From Marthasterias glacialis (taxonomy: Eukaryota > Echinodermata > Asteroidea > Forcipulatida > Asteriidae): 64,000 nucleotides of DNA. The first letter of the stretch is position 1, and each line of letters begins with the position of its first letter. Location: positions 27,332,923 to 27,396,922 of the forward strand of contig OU452222.1 of assembly GCA_911728455.2 (NCBI GenBank). Reading direction: 5' to 3'. The position numbers and the translations under genes are program-made. Positions 48,401-52,792 of the stretch are shown one piece after another. The notes beneath the pieces were generated by a model that was not told where the DNA came from, made no database searches, and worked only from the letters and a program-made list of their open reading frames with translations.

Positions 48401-49775
48401 AATGTTACAAGCGATCCTACAAGGTGCAGTGTGAGCATTGTAAGAGTTACAGCTTTCAGTGTGCTATATGCCACACAGCAGTTAAAGGTAACTCAGGCCA
48501 ACACAGTTTAGTACTCTTCTATTTTCTAAACTTTTGCAGTACTTAAGTTAGAAATATTTCTCAGTGGTGTAAACTTCATAATCAGTGAGCTTACAGATTG
48601 AAACTAGTTTTGTTTTATATGTATCAGTCCTATATATTTTATCTTATTCCATTAGAGAGACCAGTTAGCTCTGTATAAACACCACCACACGACCAGACGG
48701 CATTGCTGATATTATTGACTTTTGATAACAGTTTTTTTTTTTTTCAAGTTGAAATGCTTTTGGTTTTGTTTTTGAAATTTGAAATGATGATAGTAAATGT
48801 CCACTTTGGAAACATTGGGAAATTGTGAGTTCAGGACAACAGGGTTTGAATCTTACACTGGATCGCAGGCCCGAGGCCAGTGATTTTAGGGTCAGGCCGG
48901 TGAACTCATGACGGGACAAGTCCGGTGGTCTCGTGTTTTTTCAAATGAATAACAATACCTCACTGTGTAATTTCTTGAACGGAAACGAATCATGTTCAAA
49001 TGTTGACTCTGAGTCTGATAAAATACCTTTCAGTTCTGTTGAGTAATATATATTAAGTATATGTATTACCCATAAAGACTAATGGGGGTTAAACCTTCTC
49101 TGACATGTCTTAGTTCTTGTTTGAATAAGAACAGTTTTAATGCATGTAAAATTGTGTCAGAAAGTTTTTTCTCATTTTGATTCTGAACTTGTAAAAATGT
49201 CTCTGGTCCAGTACATATTTTGAGCCACGACTAGCCCCACGAATGGTGCCAATACGCTGGACTACCTCCGCTTCTTTTAGGGCCAAGAAGCGGAGGTAGT
49301 CCAGCGTATTGGCACTATTAATGGGGCTAAGCCACGACAAGCCCCAGTGGACTTGTGGCTTTTTCCCCCAAATTCAAGGCCTGGATGTGATCTTTACTGT
49401 GACTAGAGTGAGCTTGTTGTTGAGTGAAAGTAGGTAAAACCTTGTGGCTGTCTGTGGCTGCTCTGGGCATTTTTGGAACAAGCCGCATGCAGCCGCTATG
49501 GTTTCTTAGGTGTTGCAGGATTTTATTTTTTACATAACATTTAAGCAATTTGTTGGAATGGAGGCAGTGTACCACTAACATACCCTACTTTTTATCCTAC
49601 AGGTTCATCCAGTTTCTGTCTAGCTTGTGGTCATGGCGGCCATACCACTCACATGTTACAATGGTTCAGGACAGAGAGCGTCTGCCCAACAGGCTGTGGC
49701 TGCCGCTGCCAGATCAATAACAAACAGGCGTGTGAAAATAGTCCACTACCTCAAGATGCCCTTATGAGCAGGTGA
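9378..49775 (+). CDS. WDR59: WDR59, GATOR2 complex subunit
   Basis: Twenty-four exons join in frame to 982 residues (human 974). WDR59 pairs with WDR24, MIOS, SEH1L and SEC13 in GATOR2, which works at the lysosome to counter GATOR1 and keep mTORC1 responsive to amino acids. Residues 1-330 are the WD40 propeller, with LWDTREP, LWDKR, FWDVRDP and MWRVDP blade ends. Residues 328-404 are a low-complexity Gly/Ser/Pro linker. Residues 405-513 are an RWD domain with the signature YPEKAPP at 455-461. Residues 514-880 are a helical region with NIPFPRTSGARF, SLSSFYKERE and AQHPFGRQLL matches to the human protein. Residues 895-961 form the C-terminal zinc-binding RING-like module: Cys pairs at 895/898, 907/910, 917/920, 931/934, His 936/939/942 and Cys 953/957/959/961. 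The 21-residue tail after Cys961 is longer than human. The start is fixed by MATRWGNNENVSVEF against human MAARWSSENVVVEF. Confidence 0.97.
9438..10691 (+). other. WDR59 intron 1
   Basis: 1.25 kb of AT-rich sequence containing the 67-nt palindrome at 10428-10494. No other element was recognised. Confidence 0.6.
10428..10494. repeat. 67-nt perfect palindrome with one-base centre
   Basis: 10428-10460 is the exact reverse complement of 10462-10494 around a single T at 10461. The arms are rich in ATGCA and ACATGT steps and contain AACTCATCACATA. Two AATATGCACAT direct repeats lie just to the left. Such a structure can extrude a cruciform, or as RNA fold into a 33-bp hairpin. Confidence 0.9.
10692..10741 (+). 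CDS. WDR59: WDR59 exon 2
   Basis: 50 nt, residues 21-37 (ATAMAVDGTGGFALLAG), first WD blade. Acceptor TTTTCAG, donor GTGAGT. Confidence 0.93.
10742..12177 (+). other. WDR59 intron 2
   Basis: It holds a reversed SINE (about 11371-11700), a C-run near 11260 and, around 11719-11950, a pair of ends sharing AACTAGAGGG / CCCTCTAGTT that may be a short MITE. The remainder is plain AT-rich sequence. Confidence 0.5.
11371..11700 (-). mobile_element. tRNA-derived SINE (reverse)
   Basis: It reads leftward. The head remnant is near 11695 (TGGCAAAGCAGTCTAGTGCACCAGAC), then ACACTTGTGTCC, and the body contains ACCAATTTTGACACTCATGG. The copy at 49980-50285 has the same order of blocks. Confidence 0.65.
12178..12319 (+). 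CDS. WDR59: WDR59 exon 3
   Basis: Residues 37-84 (RRGLDIINLDNP, then WDVSVVEWNPHSD). Acceptor CTTTCAG, donor GTAAGT. Confidence 0.95.
12320..13195 (+). other. WDR59 intron 3
   Basis: It contains part of the GGGCCCAATTTCAT MITE family (from 12475) and the MITE at 12663-12856. Otherwise AT-rich. Confidence 0.5.
12663..12856. mobile_element. MITE, 194 bp
   Basis: TIRs of about 40 bp. Left: ACCGGTAAGAAGCTACTAAT then CTCACCGGATTAACATTC; right: the imperfect reverse complement ending TTCTAACAGGT. No coding capacity. Confidence 0.7.
13196..13281 (+). CDS. WDR59: WDR59 exon 4
   Basis: Residues 85-113 (SNQVADIYVQHHNDW, then LKAHTRAIS). The donor GTACGT opens the 15.8-kb intron. Confidence 0.95.
13310..15330. 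mobile_element. TU-like foldback element
   Basis: The outer left part (13310-13640) has about seven degenerate copies of a 45-50-bp unit (ACCATAGGCGACTTTAGTCG). The outer right part (15240-15320) has two copies of the same unit inverted. Inside these are inverted arms of at least 300 bp, roughly 13666-14000 and 14920-15232, sharing GGAAAGAGAAAGATC and AAAATAAAA(C/T)AAGGTT. The middle is about 0.9 kb with no transposase visible. Long inverted repeats with tandemly repeated outer parts are the hallmark of sea-urchin TU and fly FB elements. Confidence 0.75.
15345..16665 (+). other. Leader and upstream region of nested gene 1
   Basis: It contains a C-run (15391-15407) and a fragment of the CCAGGAATTTCCTGGG...CAGTGTGAAAA MITE family (about 15700-15777). 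Near 16470-16545 and 16605-16675 lie two diverged direct repeats, each running from GAAGCGG to GTGAGAAATGAC. The second repeat holds the gene 1 start codon. No clear TATA box was seen. Confidence 0.4.
16666..17472 (+). CDS. Intronless nested gene 1, uncharacterised basic protein (268 aa)
   Basis: The open frame runs 268 codons from ATG to TAA in AT-rich DNA, on the same strand as WDR59 and inside its intron 4. Residues 10-65 are strongly charged and probably a helical coiled coil (ERENRQEENRLEKRLSVIEK then SLRHIEAKMKRFQLWAYHLE). Residues 96-101 contain CTCRRC, which may be a metal-binding or redox knuckle. Residues 115-250 are Ser/Thr/Arg-rich and likely disordered. The end is FFRPQTMPAISGTH. 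I do not recognise the family. No signal peptide or membrane segment is seen. Codon use looks like a real gene and the length far exceeds chance here. RPxTxP motifs also occur in nested gene 2 and are common in cytoskeletal and ciliary proteins, which is only a hint. It could be a retrocopy of a spliced gene. Confidence 0.7.
   Translation: MTAAALQDLRQRQKFLSIATVSWRVERENRQEENRLEKRLSVIEKSKVLSLRHIEAKMKRFQLWAYHLEIQASDGDGIEGSKERFLKEANVVTPYCTCRRCLIQWQSSKQWSIQLDEEHASPSTRSTAKDASVSVKAKPEKIFLNGQSTTSTESLSRLSTYLSPVEPSATQLRDPNHNNKLPHLQHKTNVPLQVKDTQYRNSKAVAVVLPKFREEELLMSRRAVRTASHKGSRHVSNTSFRTMQMAKDIQSARKFFRPQTMPAISGTH
17560..17790 (+). mobile_element. Relic of a non-LTR retrotransposon (end of reverse-transcriptase ORF)
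   Basis: A frame at 17607-17711 reads SSKFYGQRAFTFIAPSLWND, then stops. The form YGxRAFxxxAPxLWN is typical of the region after the reverse-transcriptase domain in CR1/L2-like elements. A TATTATTATTATT tail follows at 17829-17841. The relic sits in the likely 3' UTR of nested gene 1. Confidence 0.65.
18023..18224. mobile_element. MITE, GTGTCGTCATGATTATAGC family, 202 bp
   Basis: The ends AAAGGGGTTGTGTCGTCATG and CATGACGACACAGCCCCTTT are inverted repeats of about 28 bp. Inner blocks (CACATCACAG..., GAGTTCATCTTTCCATGCAC) also occur in the copy at 42043-42234, partly in inverted order. Confidence 0.85.
18640..19110. repeat. GTACTT-rich satellite (about 470 bp)
   Basis: Irregular alternation of short modules: GGTACTTTACCTAA, GGTACTAAGTACCTAA and AGTACTTTACCTAA (14-16 bp). 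Each contains the palindrome AGTACT or GGTACC-like cores, so both strands can fold on themselves throughout. Confidence 0.9.
19394..19555. mobile_element. MITE, TAGACCATTCCGGC ends, about 160 bp
   Basis: A perfect 17-bp TIR: GAATAGACCATTCCGGC at about 19393-19409 and its reverse complement at about 19539-19555. No coding capacity. Confidence 0.75.
20154..20418. mobile_element. MITE, TAGACCTTTATCATG ends, with internal tandem duplication
   Basis: TIRs TAGACCTTTATCATGGTG and CACCATCTTGG-type ends (right: GCATGATAAAGGTCTA). The interior is two tandem copies of an 88-bp unit (AAATGTAACCAAACCG(A/C)GGCTGG to TTACTGTTATTGGATAC) at about 20203-20290 and 20291-20378, differing at few positions. Confidence 0.8.
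20461..21130 (-). mobile_element. Probable LINE 3' fragments (reverse)
   Basis: On the minus strand at about 20750-20690 a frame reads LYTFLQHVEYAAPVWSNTFL, resembling the LEYAxPVW motif of non-LTR reverse transcriptases. The stretch includes two TTTATT-rich junctions (20470, 20765) like LINE tails. Degraded. Confidence 0.4.
23165..23188 (+). promoter_or_regulatory. uORF overlapping the start of nested gene 2
   Basis: A seven-codon frame (ATG at 23165, MNSWRLE) ends in TGA at 23186-23188. That stop overlaps the ATG at 23185-23187 in the arrangement ATGA. If the leader includes it, initiation on the main frame would need leaky scanning or reinitiation. Confidence 0.4.
23185..24297 (+). CDS. 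Intronless nested gene 2, uncharacterised Ser/Arg-rich protein (370 aa)
   Basis: The open frame starts at ATG 23185 (MKTSKSPQTMPLAM) and ends at TAA 24295-24297. A TTG twelve bases upstream is in frame but an unlikely start. Residues 20-75 are charged and helical (AKRVNNKEANRLRIQERFYT then SERLVNKTMRGLKDSLDLLQ). Residues 85-160 hold another globular-looking part (FDSILRKVERDIDEISEHR). Residues 165-370 are rich in Ser, Arg, Lys and Pro, with ISRPKTAPSATSRTSPS at about 200-216. The DNA is clearly GC-richer than its surroundings, as expected for coding sequence. No signal peptide, membrane segment or known domain recognised. RPKTAP motifs are frequent in microtubule- and cilium-related proteins; that is a hint, not an assignment. 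ATTAAA at about 24303 could serve polyadenylation. Confidence 0.78.
   Translation: MKTSKSPQTMPLAMGHNTPKELEAKRVNNKEANRLRIQERFYTQAHQHSERLVNKTMRGLKDSLDLLQASTGSLSAFTSYQDTRVPLFMYGQRLESRKYSKRMSLLRFFHQQKRQPDRDCTMEYHHHGRTVDNRTADEIFDSILRKVERDIDEISEHRTVGWNDPLERSEPQKTPRQKPSSAMTVSQQRYAKPSKKSGAISRPKTAPSATSRTSPSASYDELRRKVDAMLQETVGPKEGQHHPPSRHFSAGSRWTMMTEAELQRRSASSRASTWSAKSRLSSSPRSQLSSPSRHSHQAPAGRFTKMEDSLLPVEAFIHSDFADPLLPCQPAQKNKWMQSRPSIFAPTFSSRQHSLSSVMISSSKRNKLSN
24298..25650 (+). other. Region after nested gene 2
   Basis: AT-rich. The only structure seen is a 17-bp hairpin at 24656-24691 (GACCATAGAGCAAGGAC, CA, reverse complement). Nothing coding was seen. Confidence 0.5.
24656..24691. repeat. Perfect 17-bp hairpin
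   Basis: GACCATAGAGCAAGGAC and its exact reverse complement are separated by CA. Possibly the remnant of a MITE reduced to its two ends. Confidence 0.85.
25657..25966. mobile_element. MITE, TTAAAGGCAGGGTATACCTTTGG ends, about 310 bp
   Basis: The left end TTAAAGGCAGGGTATACCTT and right end AAGGTATCCTTTGCCTTTA are inverted repeats of about 23 bp. Interior AT-rich. Confidence 0.75.
25984..27088. mobile_element. Foldback element with 330-bp inverted arms
   Basis: Arms about 25984-26312 and 26739-27071 are reverse complements at roughly 85-90%. Shared blocks include ATTCTTTGCACAAA, TTTGTACGCATTCCTAT and GATAACACTTCAGGCAGAAA. CCAATGTTGAGCTGGGGCT occurs at the inner end of the left arm (26294-26312) and at the outer right end (27069-27088). 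The 425-bp middle codes for nothing recognisable. Confidence 0.8.
29131..29249 (+). CDS. WDR59: WDR59 exon 5
   Basis: Residues 113-153 (DLNWSVFEPDLLATCSVDTY, then IYLWDTREP). Acceptor CCCCGTAG closes the long intron; donor GTGAGT. Confidence 0.96.
29698..30019. mobile_element. MITE-like element, TAAAGCC...TTCACA ends
   Basis: Ends TAAAGCCCCCTTCACATG and CAGTGTGAAAACGGCTTA are imperfect inverted repeats. The body is full of TTCCTGGGAA-type palindromes. A fragment of the same family lies at about 15700-15777. Confidence 0.55.
30170..30690. repeat. Minisatellite of about 100-bp units, split by a MITE
   Basis: Degenerate tandem blocks contain AGGCAGTCAAACCAAATGCC then CACACATGCTTGAAACGTTAGATGCTG-like sequence. 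Blocks occur near 30190, 30265, 30545 and 30635. The third is interrupted by the MITE at 30322-30517. Confidence 0.65.
30322..30517. mobile_element. MITE, GGGCCCAATTTCAT family
   Basis: TIRs GGGTCCAATTTCATAGAGCT then GCTTAAGC and the reverse complement ending GAAATTGGCCCC. Relatives at 44489-44738 and, in part, 12475 onward. Confidence 0.8.
30692..30992. mobile_element. MITE, GTGTGCCC / TTTTGCCGGG ends, about 300 bp
   Basis: The left end GTGTGCCCCTAACACCCTTT then TGCCGGGAAC; the right end CCTTTTGCCGGGCACAC. ACGTCCTTTT(A/G)CCGGGAAC occurs twice near the right end. Confidence 0.7.
31339..31427 (+). CDS. WDR59: WDR59 exon 6
   Basis: Residues 153-182 (AGAAQVKWNKKNSNYLATVH, then EGDIRLWDKR). Donor GTATTG is weak. 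Confidence 0.95.
31428..32622 (+). other. WDR59 intron 6, mostly minisatellite
   Basis: The first 80 bp include a direct repeat of GTATTGTATTCCGTCCATAT (31427 and 31481). The rest is dominated by the 46-bp array. Confidence 0.7.
31745..32580. repeat. 46-bp minisatellite, about 18 copies
   Basis: Unit: AATCCATACACAGCAAGACC then AGAATTGAAATGACCTGTGC then TTGTTC, with few substitutions (CATACA/CACACA, GAAATG/GAACTG, TTGTTC/TTGTC). Variants alternate in a higher-order pattern of three to four units, suggesting block duplication. Repeats are contiguous, with no spacers. Confidence 0.95.
32623..32739 (+). CDS. WDR59: WDR59 exon 7
   Basis: 39 codons, residues 183-221 (KTSQAAQYISASLSKIHGLD, then ASQDCTAK). 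It starts 43 bp after a 46-bp-unit minisatellite ends. Donor GTATGC. Confidence 0.95.
32770..32910 (+). repeat. Degenerate tRNA-derived SINE head
   Basis: AACACACCGGACTCAAAATCTGG then GGTTTTGAATCACAGCTGTCG then GGCTTGTGTCCTTG match the order of blocks in the SINE at 1781. The rest of the element is missing. Confidence 0.45.
33339..33416 (+). CDS. WDR59: WDR59 exon 8
   Basis: 26 codons, residues 222-247 (FWDVRDPRTMVMELRTITPL, then WRARYT). Acceptor TTGTAG, donor GTGAGT. Confidence 0.95.
33417..34513 (+). other. WDR59 intron 8
   Basis: It holds a large imperfect inverted repeat (33575-33625 against 34010-34060: TTATATAACTG...GATCCTTGTCATTTGATT) with a strong hairpin beside its right arm (34085-34165). 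A pyrimidine-rich stretch precedes exon 9. Confidence 0.6.
34085..34165. repeat. Hairpin, arms of about 27 bp
   Basis: AAATTTGGACTGTTCCATTT then CAC pairs exactly with GTG then AAATGGAACAGTCCAAATTT. The loop contains tandem CTCGGCTTCA. Confidence 0.85.
34514..34673 (+). CDS. WDR59: WDR59 exon 9
   Basis: Residues 248-301, containing TTVPQLRRGEKSLLLWSQSS and HTDDVLDFHWRKQKEG, close to human WDR59. Donor GTAAAA. Confidence 0.96.
34674..35453 (+). other. WDR59 intron 9
   Basis: AT-rich with a GGGGTGGGTGGTGGTGGGGG G-rich run near 35230. No element recognised. Confidence 0.4.
35454..35533 (+). CDS. WDR59: WDR59 exon 10
   Basis: Residues 301-327 (ATDHFLVTWSKDHSLRMWRV, then DPQLQK), last propeller blade. 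Acceptor CTTCAG, donor GTAAAA. Confidence 0.96.
35901..36200 (+). CDS. WDR59: WDR59 exon 11
   Basis: 100 codons, residues 328-427. Gly/Ser/Pro-rich linker, GC-richer than its neighbours, then the start of RWD (LSSIEQEFASAMKVSLPNVT). Confidence 0.95.
36787..36948 (+). CDS. WDR59: WDR59 exon 12
   Basis: 54 codons, residues 428-481. Core of the RWD domain with the YPEKAPP signature. Acceptor CTCGCAG, donor GTGAGC. Confidence 0.95.
37490..37662. mobile_element. MITE, GTGGATTTCACAAAGC ends
   Basis: GGTGTGGATTTCACAAAGCG at the left and GTTTTGTGACATCCACTCC at the right are inverted ends. The interior is repeats of TTAGGACTAGT. A right-end fragment lies at about 40980-41030. Confidence 0.65.
37816..37911 (+). 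CDS. WDR59: WDR59 exon 13
   Basis: 32 codons, residues 482-513 (ILEDTCMRQVENNQLCLEAC, then LQQL). Final RWD helix. Confidence 0.95.
38077..38490 (-). mobile_element. tRNA-Leu-derived SINE (reverse), full length
   Basis: The head at about 38490-38405 reads CGTGGCCGAGCGGTTAAGAG on the minus strand with the B-box GGGTTCGAGTCCCGG. The body has CTTAACCATTATTGC, GGATGGGGCGTAAAGCCG and TGCACGTAAAAGAACCCAG. The tail is an ATT/TAA-rich run at 38077-38101. Lies in WDR59 intron 13. Confidence 0.85.
38665..38812 (+). CDS. WDR59: WDR59 exon 14
   Basis: Residues 514-563, ending SNIPFPRTSGARFSGV, a near match to the human protein. A degraded relative of part of this exon lies downstream at about 38915-39000. 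Confidence 0.95.
38813..40000 (+). other. WDR59 intron 14
   Basis: At about 38920-39005 there is a degraded echo of exon 14 (AAGCCATCATTTCTTAGTGAAA, then ACATTCCATTC, then a GCTC..TTTTCTG block), interrupted by stops. The rest is AT-rich. Confidence 0.5.
40001..40067 (+). CDS. WDR59: WDR59 exon 15
   Basis: Residues 563-585 (DKLVVFLRPGTIRKSGGHHT). Acceptor TTTTTTTTACAG, donor GTGAGT. Confidence 0.9.
40183..40300 (+). CDS. WDR59: WDR59 exon 16
   Basis: Residues 585-624 (RALSILSTINLFRPLPIG, then VLSLSSFYKEREK). The intron before it is only 115 bp. Confidence 0.93.
40370..40665. repeat. 21-bp minisatellite, about 14 copies
   Basis: Units CCCAACTACAGTTGGGACTGT and CCCAACTGTGGTGGTGACTGT alternate. 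The period is a multiple of three, so several frames stay open and read like Cys/Asn/Asp or Val/Thr repeats. CAACTACAGTTG makes many units self-complementary. It fills most of WDR59 intron 16. Confidence 0.95.
40744..40898 (+). CDS. WDR59: WDR59 exon 17
   Basis: Residues 625-676 (KQRRVVKHRKRGSDTALSSK, then VVVLYSAVGLTPVHLQLAEM). Donor GTAAGT. Confidence 0.93.
41137..41218 (+). CDS. WDR59: WDR59 exon 18
   Basis: Residues 676-703 (FIPNNIPLMCSMNAKAAAKV, then GRSDLVQ), matching human CQKNAASALLVGRKDLVQ. Confidence 0.94.
41795..41990 (+). mobile_element. tRNA-derived SINE, second family
   Basis: The head GTGGCCTACGGGTTACAGCG then GTTCAAATCCAGCCTCAG, and the body CCTGATTGTGTGGGGCTTCC then TCCCACATCTAAAA, recur at 44395-44800 and distinguish this family from the tRNA-Leu-like one. 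Confidence 0.6.
42043..42234. mobile_element. MITE, GTGTCGTCATGATTATAGC family, 192 bp
   Basis: AAAGGGGCTGTGTCGTCGTG then ATTATAGC at the left; GCTATAATCATGACGACACA then ACGCCTTT at the right. Confidence 0.85.
44264..44376 (+). CDS. WDR59: WDR59 exon 19
   Basis: Residues 704-741 (VWSLAALSTSNEL, then PWAQHPFGRQLLQTL). Acceptor GTATAG, donor GTAAGG. Confidence 0.95.
44395..44800 (+). mobile_element. SINE (second family) interrupted by a MITE
   Basis: The left half (44395-44488) has GTTGGCGTAGTGGTTTC and the B-box GGTTTGAATCCC. The right half (44739-44800) has TGATTGCGTGGG and CTCCCACATCTAAAACTGA. Together they rebuild the order seen at 41795-41990. Confidence 0.75.
44489..44738. mobile_element. 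MITE, GGGCCCAATTTCATGGCTCTGC ends
   Basis: TIRs of about 26 bp: GGGCCCAATTTCATGGCTCT then GCTTAC, and the reverse complement. The interior has repeated CGCTTA/TAAGCG blocks. TG borders both sides, possibly a 2-bp target duplication. Confidence 0.85.
44942..45068 (+). CDS. WDR59: WDR59 exon 20
   Basis: Residues 741-783 (LDHYSSIHDIQTLAMLCCTF, then the Ser/Asn-rich loop). Donor GTGAGT. Confidence 0.94.
45069..46440 (+). other. WDR59 intron 20
   Basis: AT-rich. It has a GGCCTCACGTTTCCAGCCCACCGAG-type repeat near 45650, which recurs at about 62150. No other element recognised. Confidence 0.4.
46441..46607 (+). CDS. WDR59: WDR59 exon 21
   Basis: Residues 784-839 (YLVTDRNDPIFTNKW, then DDYRFGENRDPMQIEKEQHT), corresponding to human LRFGSLTYSDPRERERDQHD. 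The acceptor (TTCGCCAG) has a weak pyrimidine tract. The frame stays open upstream, so the exon start is less certain than the rest. Confidence 0.85.
46608..47245 (+). other. WDR59 intron 21
   Basis: No repeat or coding signal was recognised in this 638-bp stretch. Confidence 0.4.
47246..47388 (+). CDS. WDR59: WDR59 exon 22
   Basis: Residues 839-887 (QFDAFKKSYADILYRWRLLQ, then ERAQVVSYISC). Acceptor CTTTCAG, donor GTGAGT. Confidence 0.96.
47477..47944. mobile_element. MITE, TAGACCGATCCATTAAGCCC family, 468 bp
   Basis: Left TAGAGACCGATCCATTAAGC then CCTGCC; right GGCGGGGCTTAATGGATCGG then TCTA. Related to the split copy at 5039-5985. Lies in WDR59 intron 22. Confidence 0.8.
48371..48487 (+). 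CDS. WDR59: WDR59 exon 23
   Basis: Residues 887-926, with zinc ligands CQKC, CEHC and CAICH. Acceptor TTTCCAG, donor GTAACT. Confidence 0.96.
49232..49329. mobile_element. 98-bp hairpin MITE with 9-bp TSD (Mutator-like)
   Basis: TAGCCCCACGAATGGTGCCA then ATACGCTGGACTACCTCCGC then TTCTT is followed, after a few bases, by its reverse complement ending TAATGGGGCTA. The exact 9-mer AGCCACGAC lies on both sides (49223-49231 and 49330-49338). Same ends as the element at 8324-9075. Lies in the last WDR59 intron. Confidence 0.88.
49603..49775 (+). CDS. WDR59: WDR59 exon 24 (last)
   Basis: Residues 926-982 and TGA, with CLACGHGGHTTHMLQWF and VCPTGCGCRC completing the RING-like module. Confidence 0.96.
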
Positions 49776-50477
49776 TACTCAGCCGTGAGAAGGAGGATGT
49801 AAATCAGAGACTTTGTTTTGTAACCTTGTTCCCATGGTGAATGACCCTGAGGTCTTTCCCTGGAATGTGAATATTATAGCACGCTTCCATTTGATGAGAG
49901 CAGTCCAGGAGTGCTATCCAGGGACTTAATGCGGGTGGTCTTATGATAACTCACTGCATAATTTTAGTAATGGACCTTTTTACAGCGCCAGTATCCACCA
50001 ATTTTGATGTTCATGGCGCATGGACAAATTTCTGCCAGGTCACTGGCCCATGTAATTCATTCCTTAAACCATCTCAGTTCCCTGGGGAGTAAGCAGACAT
50101 ATGTAGCCCATCCAGCGAAATCAATTACAAGAACCATCTCTGCCTTCACAGGTACCAATTTACTCCTGGGTGAAGAGAAGCAATTATGGTTAAGTGTCCT
50201 GACAGGGATTTGAACCCACACTCCGATGACTTAGCCACCAGAACTCTTGAGTCCTTTACACCAGACCGCTTGGCCATGAAGTTCAAAGATCAGACACCAT
50301 GCTGTGAGGCTAATGTTGGATGCTGGGTTCCATATACTTGGATTCTATCAACTTGGACTTTGCTTGGAATTACACAGAGGTGTCAATGGTGTGGGTTATA
50401 GGTTATATAGTAAGCTCACCCAGTGTTGTGATTGAAGCATTGAAAGAGGATGGATGTATGTTGATAATAATAATAAA
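49776..50477 (+). other. WDR59 3' UTR with AATAAA at 50472-50477
   Basis: The first AATAAA after the stop codon is at 50472-50477, giving a 3' UTR of about 0.7 kb that would include a reversed SINE (49980-50285). Confidence 0.5.
49980..50285 (-). mobile_element. tRNA-derived SINE (reverse)
   Basis: It shares ACCAATTTTGATGTTCATGG, AACCATCTCAGTTCCCTGG and AGAAGCAATTATGGTTAAGT with the copy at 11371-11700. The head is at the right (TGGCCAAGCGGTCTGGTGT on the minus strand). Confidence 0.75.
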
Positions 50478-52790
50478 ATAAGACGCAGTTCTTATTTTTT
50501 TTTTTTTTTTATGAGCTGCTCTTGTTAAGGAGCACCCCAACAAAAACAAGCAGAATATCCCCATAGGGATAGCTACGTGCTTGTTTCAACAGACCACCCC
50601 ACAATAAAAAAAAAACAAGAAAAAAGAAAAAGAAACAATAGTTATTGGTCTATGCCTCGCTCACTAGAAAGTGATGAGAGACATGACCATTAGCATCACA
50701 CTGCAGTCCTATTGGCCCTAAGCTGGTTCTTACTTAATGTATTTATTTACTCTACATTGGAAGGACTGCATGCCCTGGTAAGTAATGTCCCATCCGGTTA
50801 AGCGTCTTGCTTAAGGACACACAAGTGTTACGACTGGGACTCGAACCCACACTCTGCTGATCAGAAACATCAGAGCTTGAGTATAGCGCTTTATCACACC
50901 CGATGGGCATCTCAAAGTGCTCAGTGTTTTTTTCTGCAAAGTTACGTTTTATAGTATGAGACCTGTTCCTTTGCATAGCACCATGTAACGATTTACAAGG
51001 TGCTGTGGCGCTGTCTGCAGCTGATCAAACCAGGATCCTGCAGGAACACCGGGGCGAACCCCTTCTCTTTGCGATAAGTGCATTTTTATGTGCATTGCGC
51101 AACACATGGGACCTACGGCTTTACGTCCCATCCGGTTAAGTGTCTTGCTTAAGGACACAAGTGTTACGACTGGGACTCAAACCCACACTCTGCTGATCAG
51201 AAACATCAGAGCTTGAGTCCGGTGTTCTTATCTGCCCCGCCAAATTTCTGCTGGAGCAGGTTGTCTGCCTCCGTGCCTTGATGTCAACAAGAGGACCACT
51301 CTTCATGGTCTGTTGCTAGCATTGTGCGGCAGTGAACCATTTCCGGGGATACCAGATTTCAGGCAATAACCTGAATTCAGGCATTTTCTTACAAAATTGT
51401 TGACTGAGTTCATGCTTGTTCATGTGTAATGATGGTGTCTATGCATGATTTTCAGGCTCCGGACAAAAGCCTGTGACATTCCTGTATTTTCTTTGAATCG
51501 CATACCTCAACAAAAGCCTTCATGTGCTGTTCAAGATGTGGGACTTGCCATTCAAACATCGATGCAATGGTTTAATTTCAAATCTTTTGCTGTTGTTGAT
51601 TATTGTTGATTAGGATGTCATTCTATGCAATATCCAAGAGTTGCCAAATGTTGCTTTTGTTGTTTAGGATGTCATTCTTTGCAATATCCAATACCACAGA
51701 AGAGTGTATTGCACAAGGGTTCGTCGCGGCCGTGTATGCGACATGCCGACCTCATCGCTGTTCAAAAGACCAAGGTTCATTTGCTTTTGTGAGAAGTTCG
51801 TTGCTAGTTTGTGTTTGGCAATTGAACTTGTAAACAACATGTTTTTAATCAGTATCTGTGTAAAACCTGGATTGGTTCTATATGGCTATTCTACTCTTTG
51901 ATATTAAAGTCATGCATAGCAGGCAAGTTACGCCATAGAACCTCCACACAGATCACAAACAAACGGCAATATGGTGAAGGCATAAAGGGTCTTGGACATA
52001 GCCCGGATCGGTCCCTGAAGGATGGTCTTTTCGTGGATACTGAAGACATGTACTGAAAACAGAACAGTCTGTTGATGAACGTCACTATAAAGTATGGCCG
52101 AGGCACTTGAAAGGCTTGTGCAGAGACAGGATTGGTCTTTAAAGAAACTCACGTTTCTGGGACACTGTGGTGATGCACAAGGCCTAGATATCGTCGACAA
52201 TGTGCTTTCGAATTTGATGGGTAAAATCTCAGGAGCTGTTCTGCAGCTCCCAGGATCACACTACAGAATAATTACGCCGCCGAGCACTAAAAATGTTCTT
52301 CTGAATCAGCCCTCTGTAATTGCGGTTAACTAGGTTTACCTGAATGGTGGGCCATGCCCCTTGTTGTGTGATTAAACACCTGGGGCAATCAAATTATAGT
52401 AGAGGCGGAACTTAATTCCCTAGCTTAGCAGAGATTTGTTTTCACAAGGAGTGATTTGTAATTGCTTGGATGACCGAAGGGGTAATGATTATAGTCAATG
52501 CATCCCTGGAGCCCAGGCTGTGATTATTGTTTTGATAATTCACCGGCTTCGGCAAGTAATCAAGGTAATTCACTCTTATCCGTTCGGGTGTGCTGTGTTC
52601 GGAAAAAAACACTCGCTTGTTGTAGTTTTGAAATCTTAAAGTCAGGAAAAGACCACCAGGGTTTGACCCAACTTCGTTCCCAGGGCTGATTAGATCTCGC
52701 CGCGCCATTTTTTTTATCTTCTGGTACCGAGGTTGGTTCGATCAAAACCCTTAGAATTGTGACACAAAAATCTCAAAAAATATGGGCCAT
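50478..52790. other. Intergenic, repeat-rich
   Basis: It includes a poly-T to poly-A bounded stretch (50490-50630), a SINE pair (50767-50900 fragment and 50980-51240) and AT-rich sequence. A 79-codon frame at 52094-52333 is unsupported. Confidence 0.4.
50980..51240 (-). mobile_element. tRNA-Leu-derived SINE (reverse), with adjacent partial copy
   Basis: On the minus strand: ACACCGGACTCAAGCTCTGA, TTTGAGTCCCAGTCGTAACA, CTTAACCGGATGGGACGTAA and GGTTCGCCCCGGTG. A second truncated head lies directly left at about 50767-50890 (same ACTCGAACCCACACTCTGCTGATC), so two insertions are adjacent. Confidence 0.8.
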
Positions 52791-52792
52791 TT

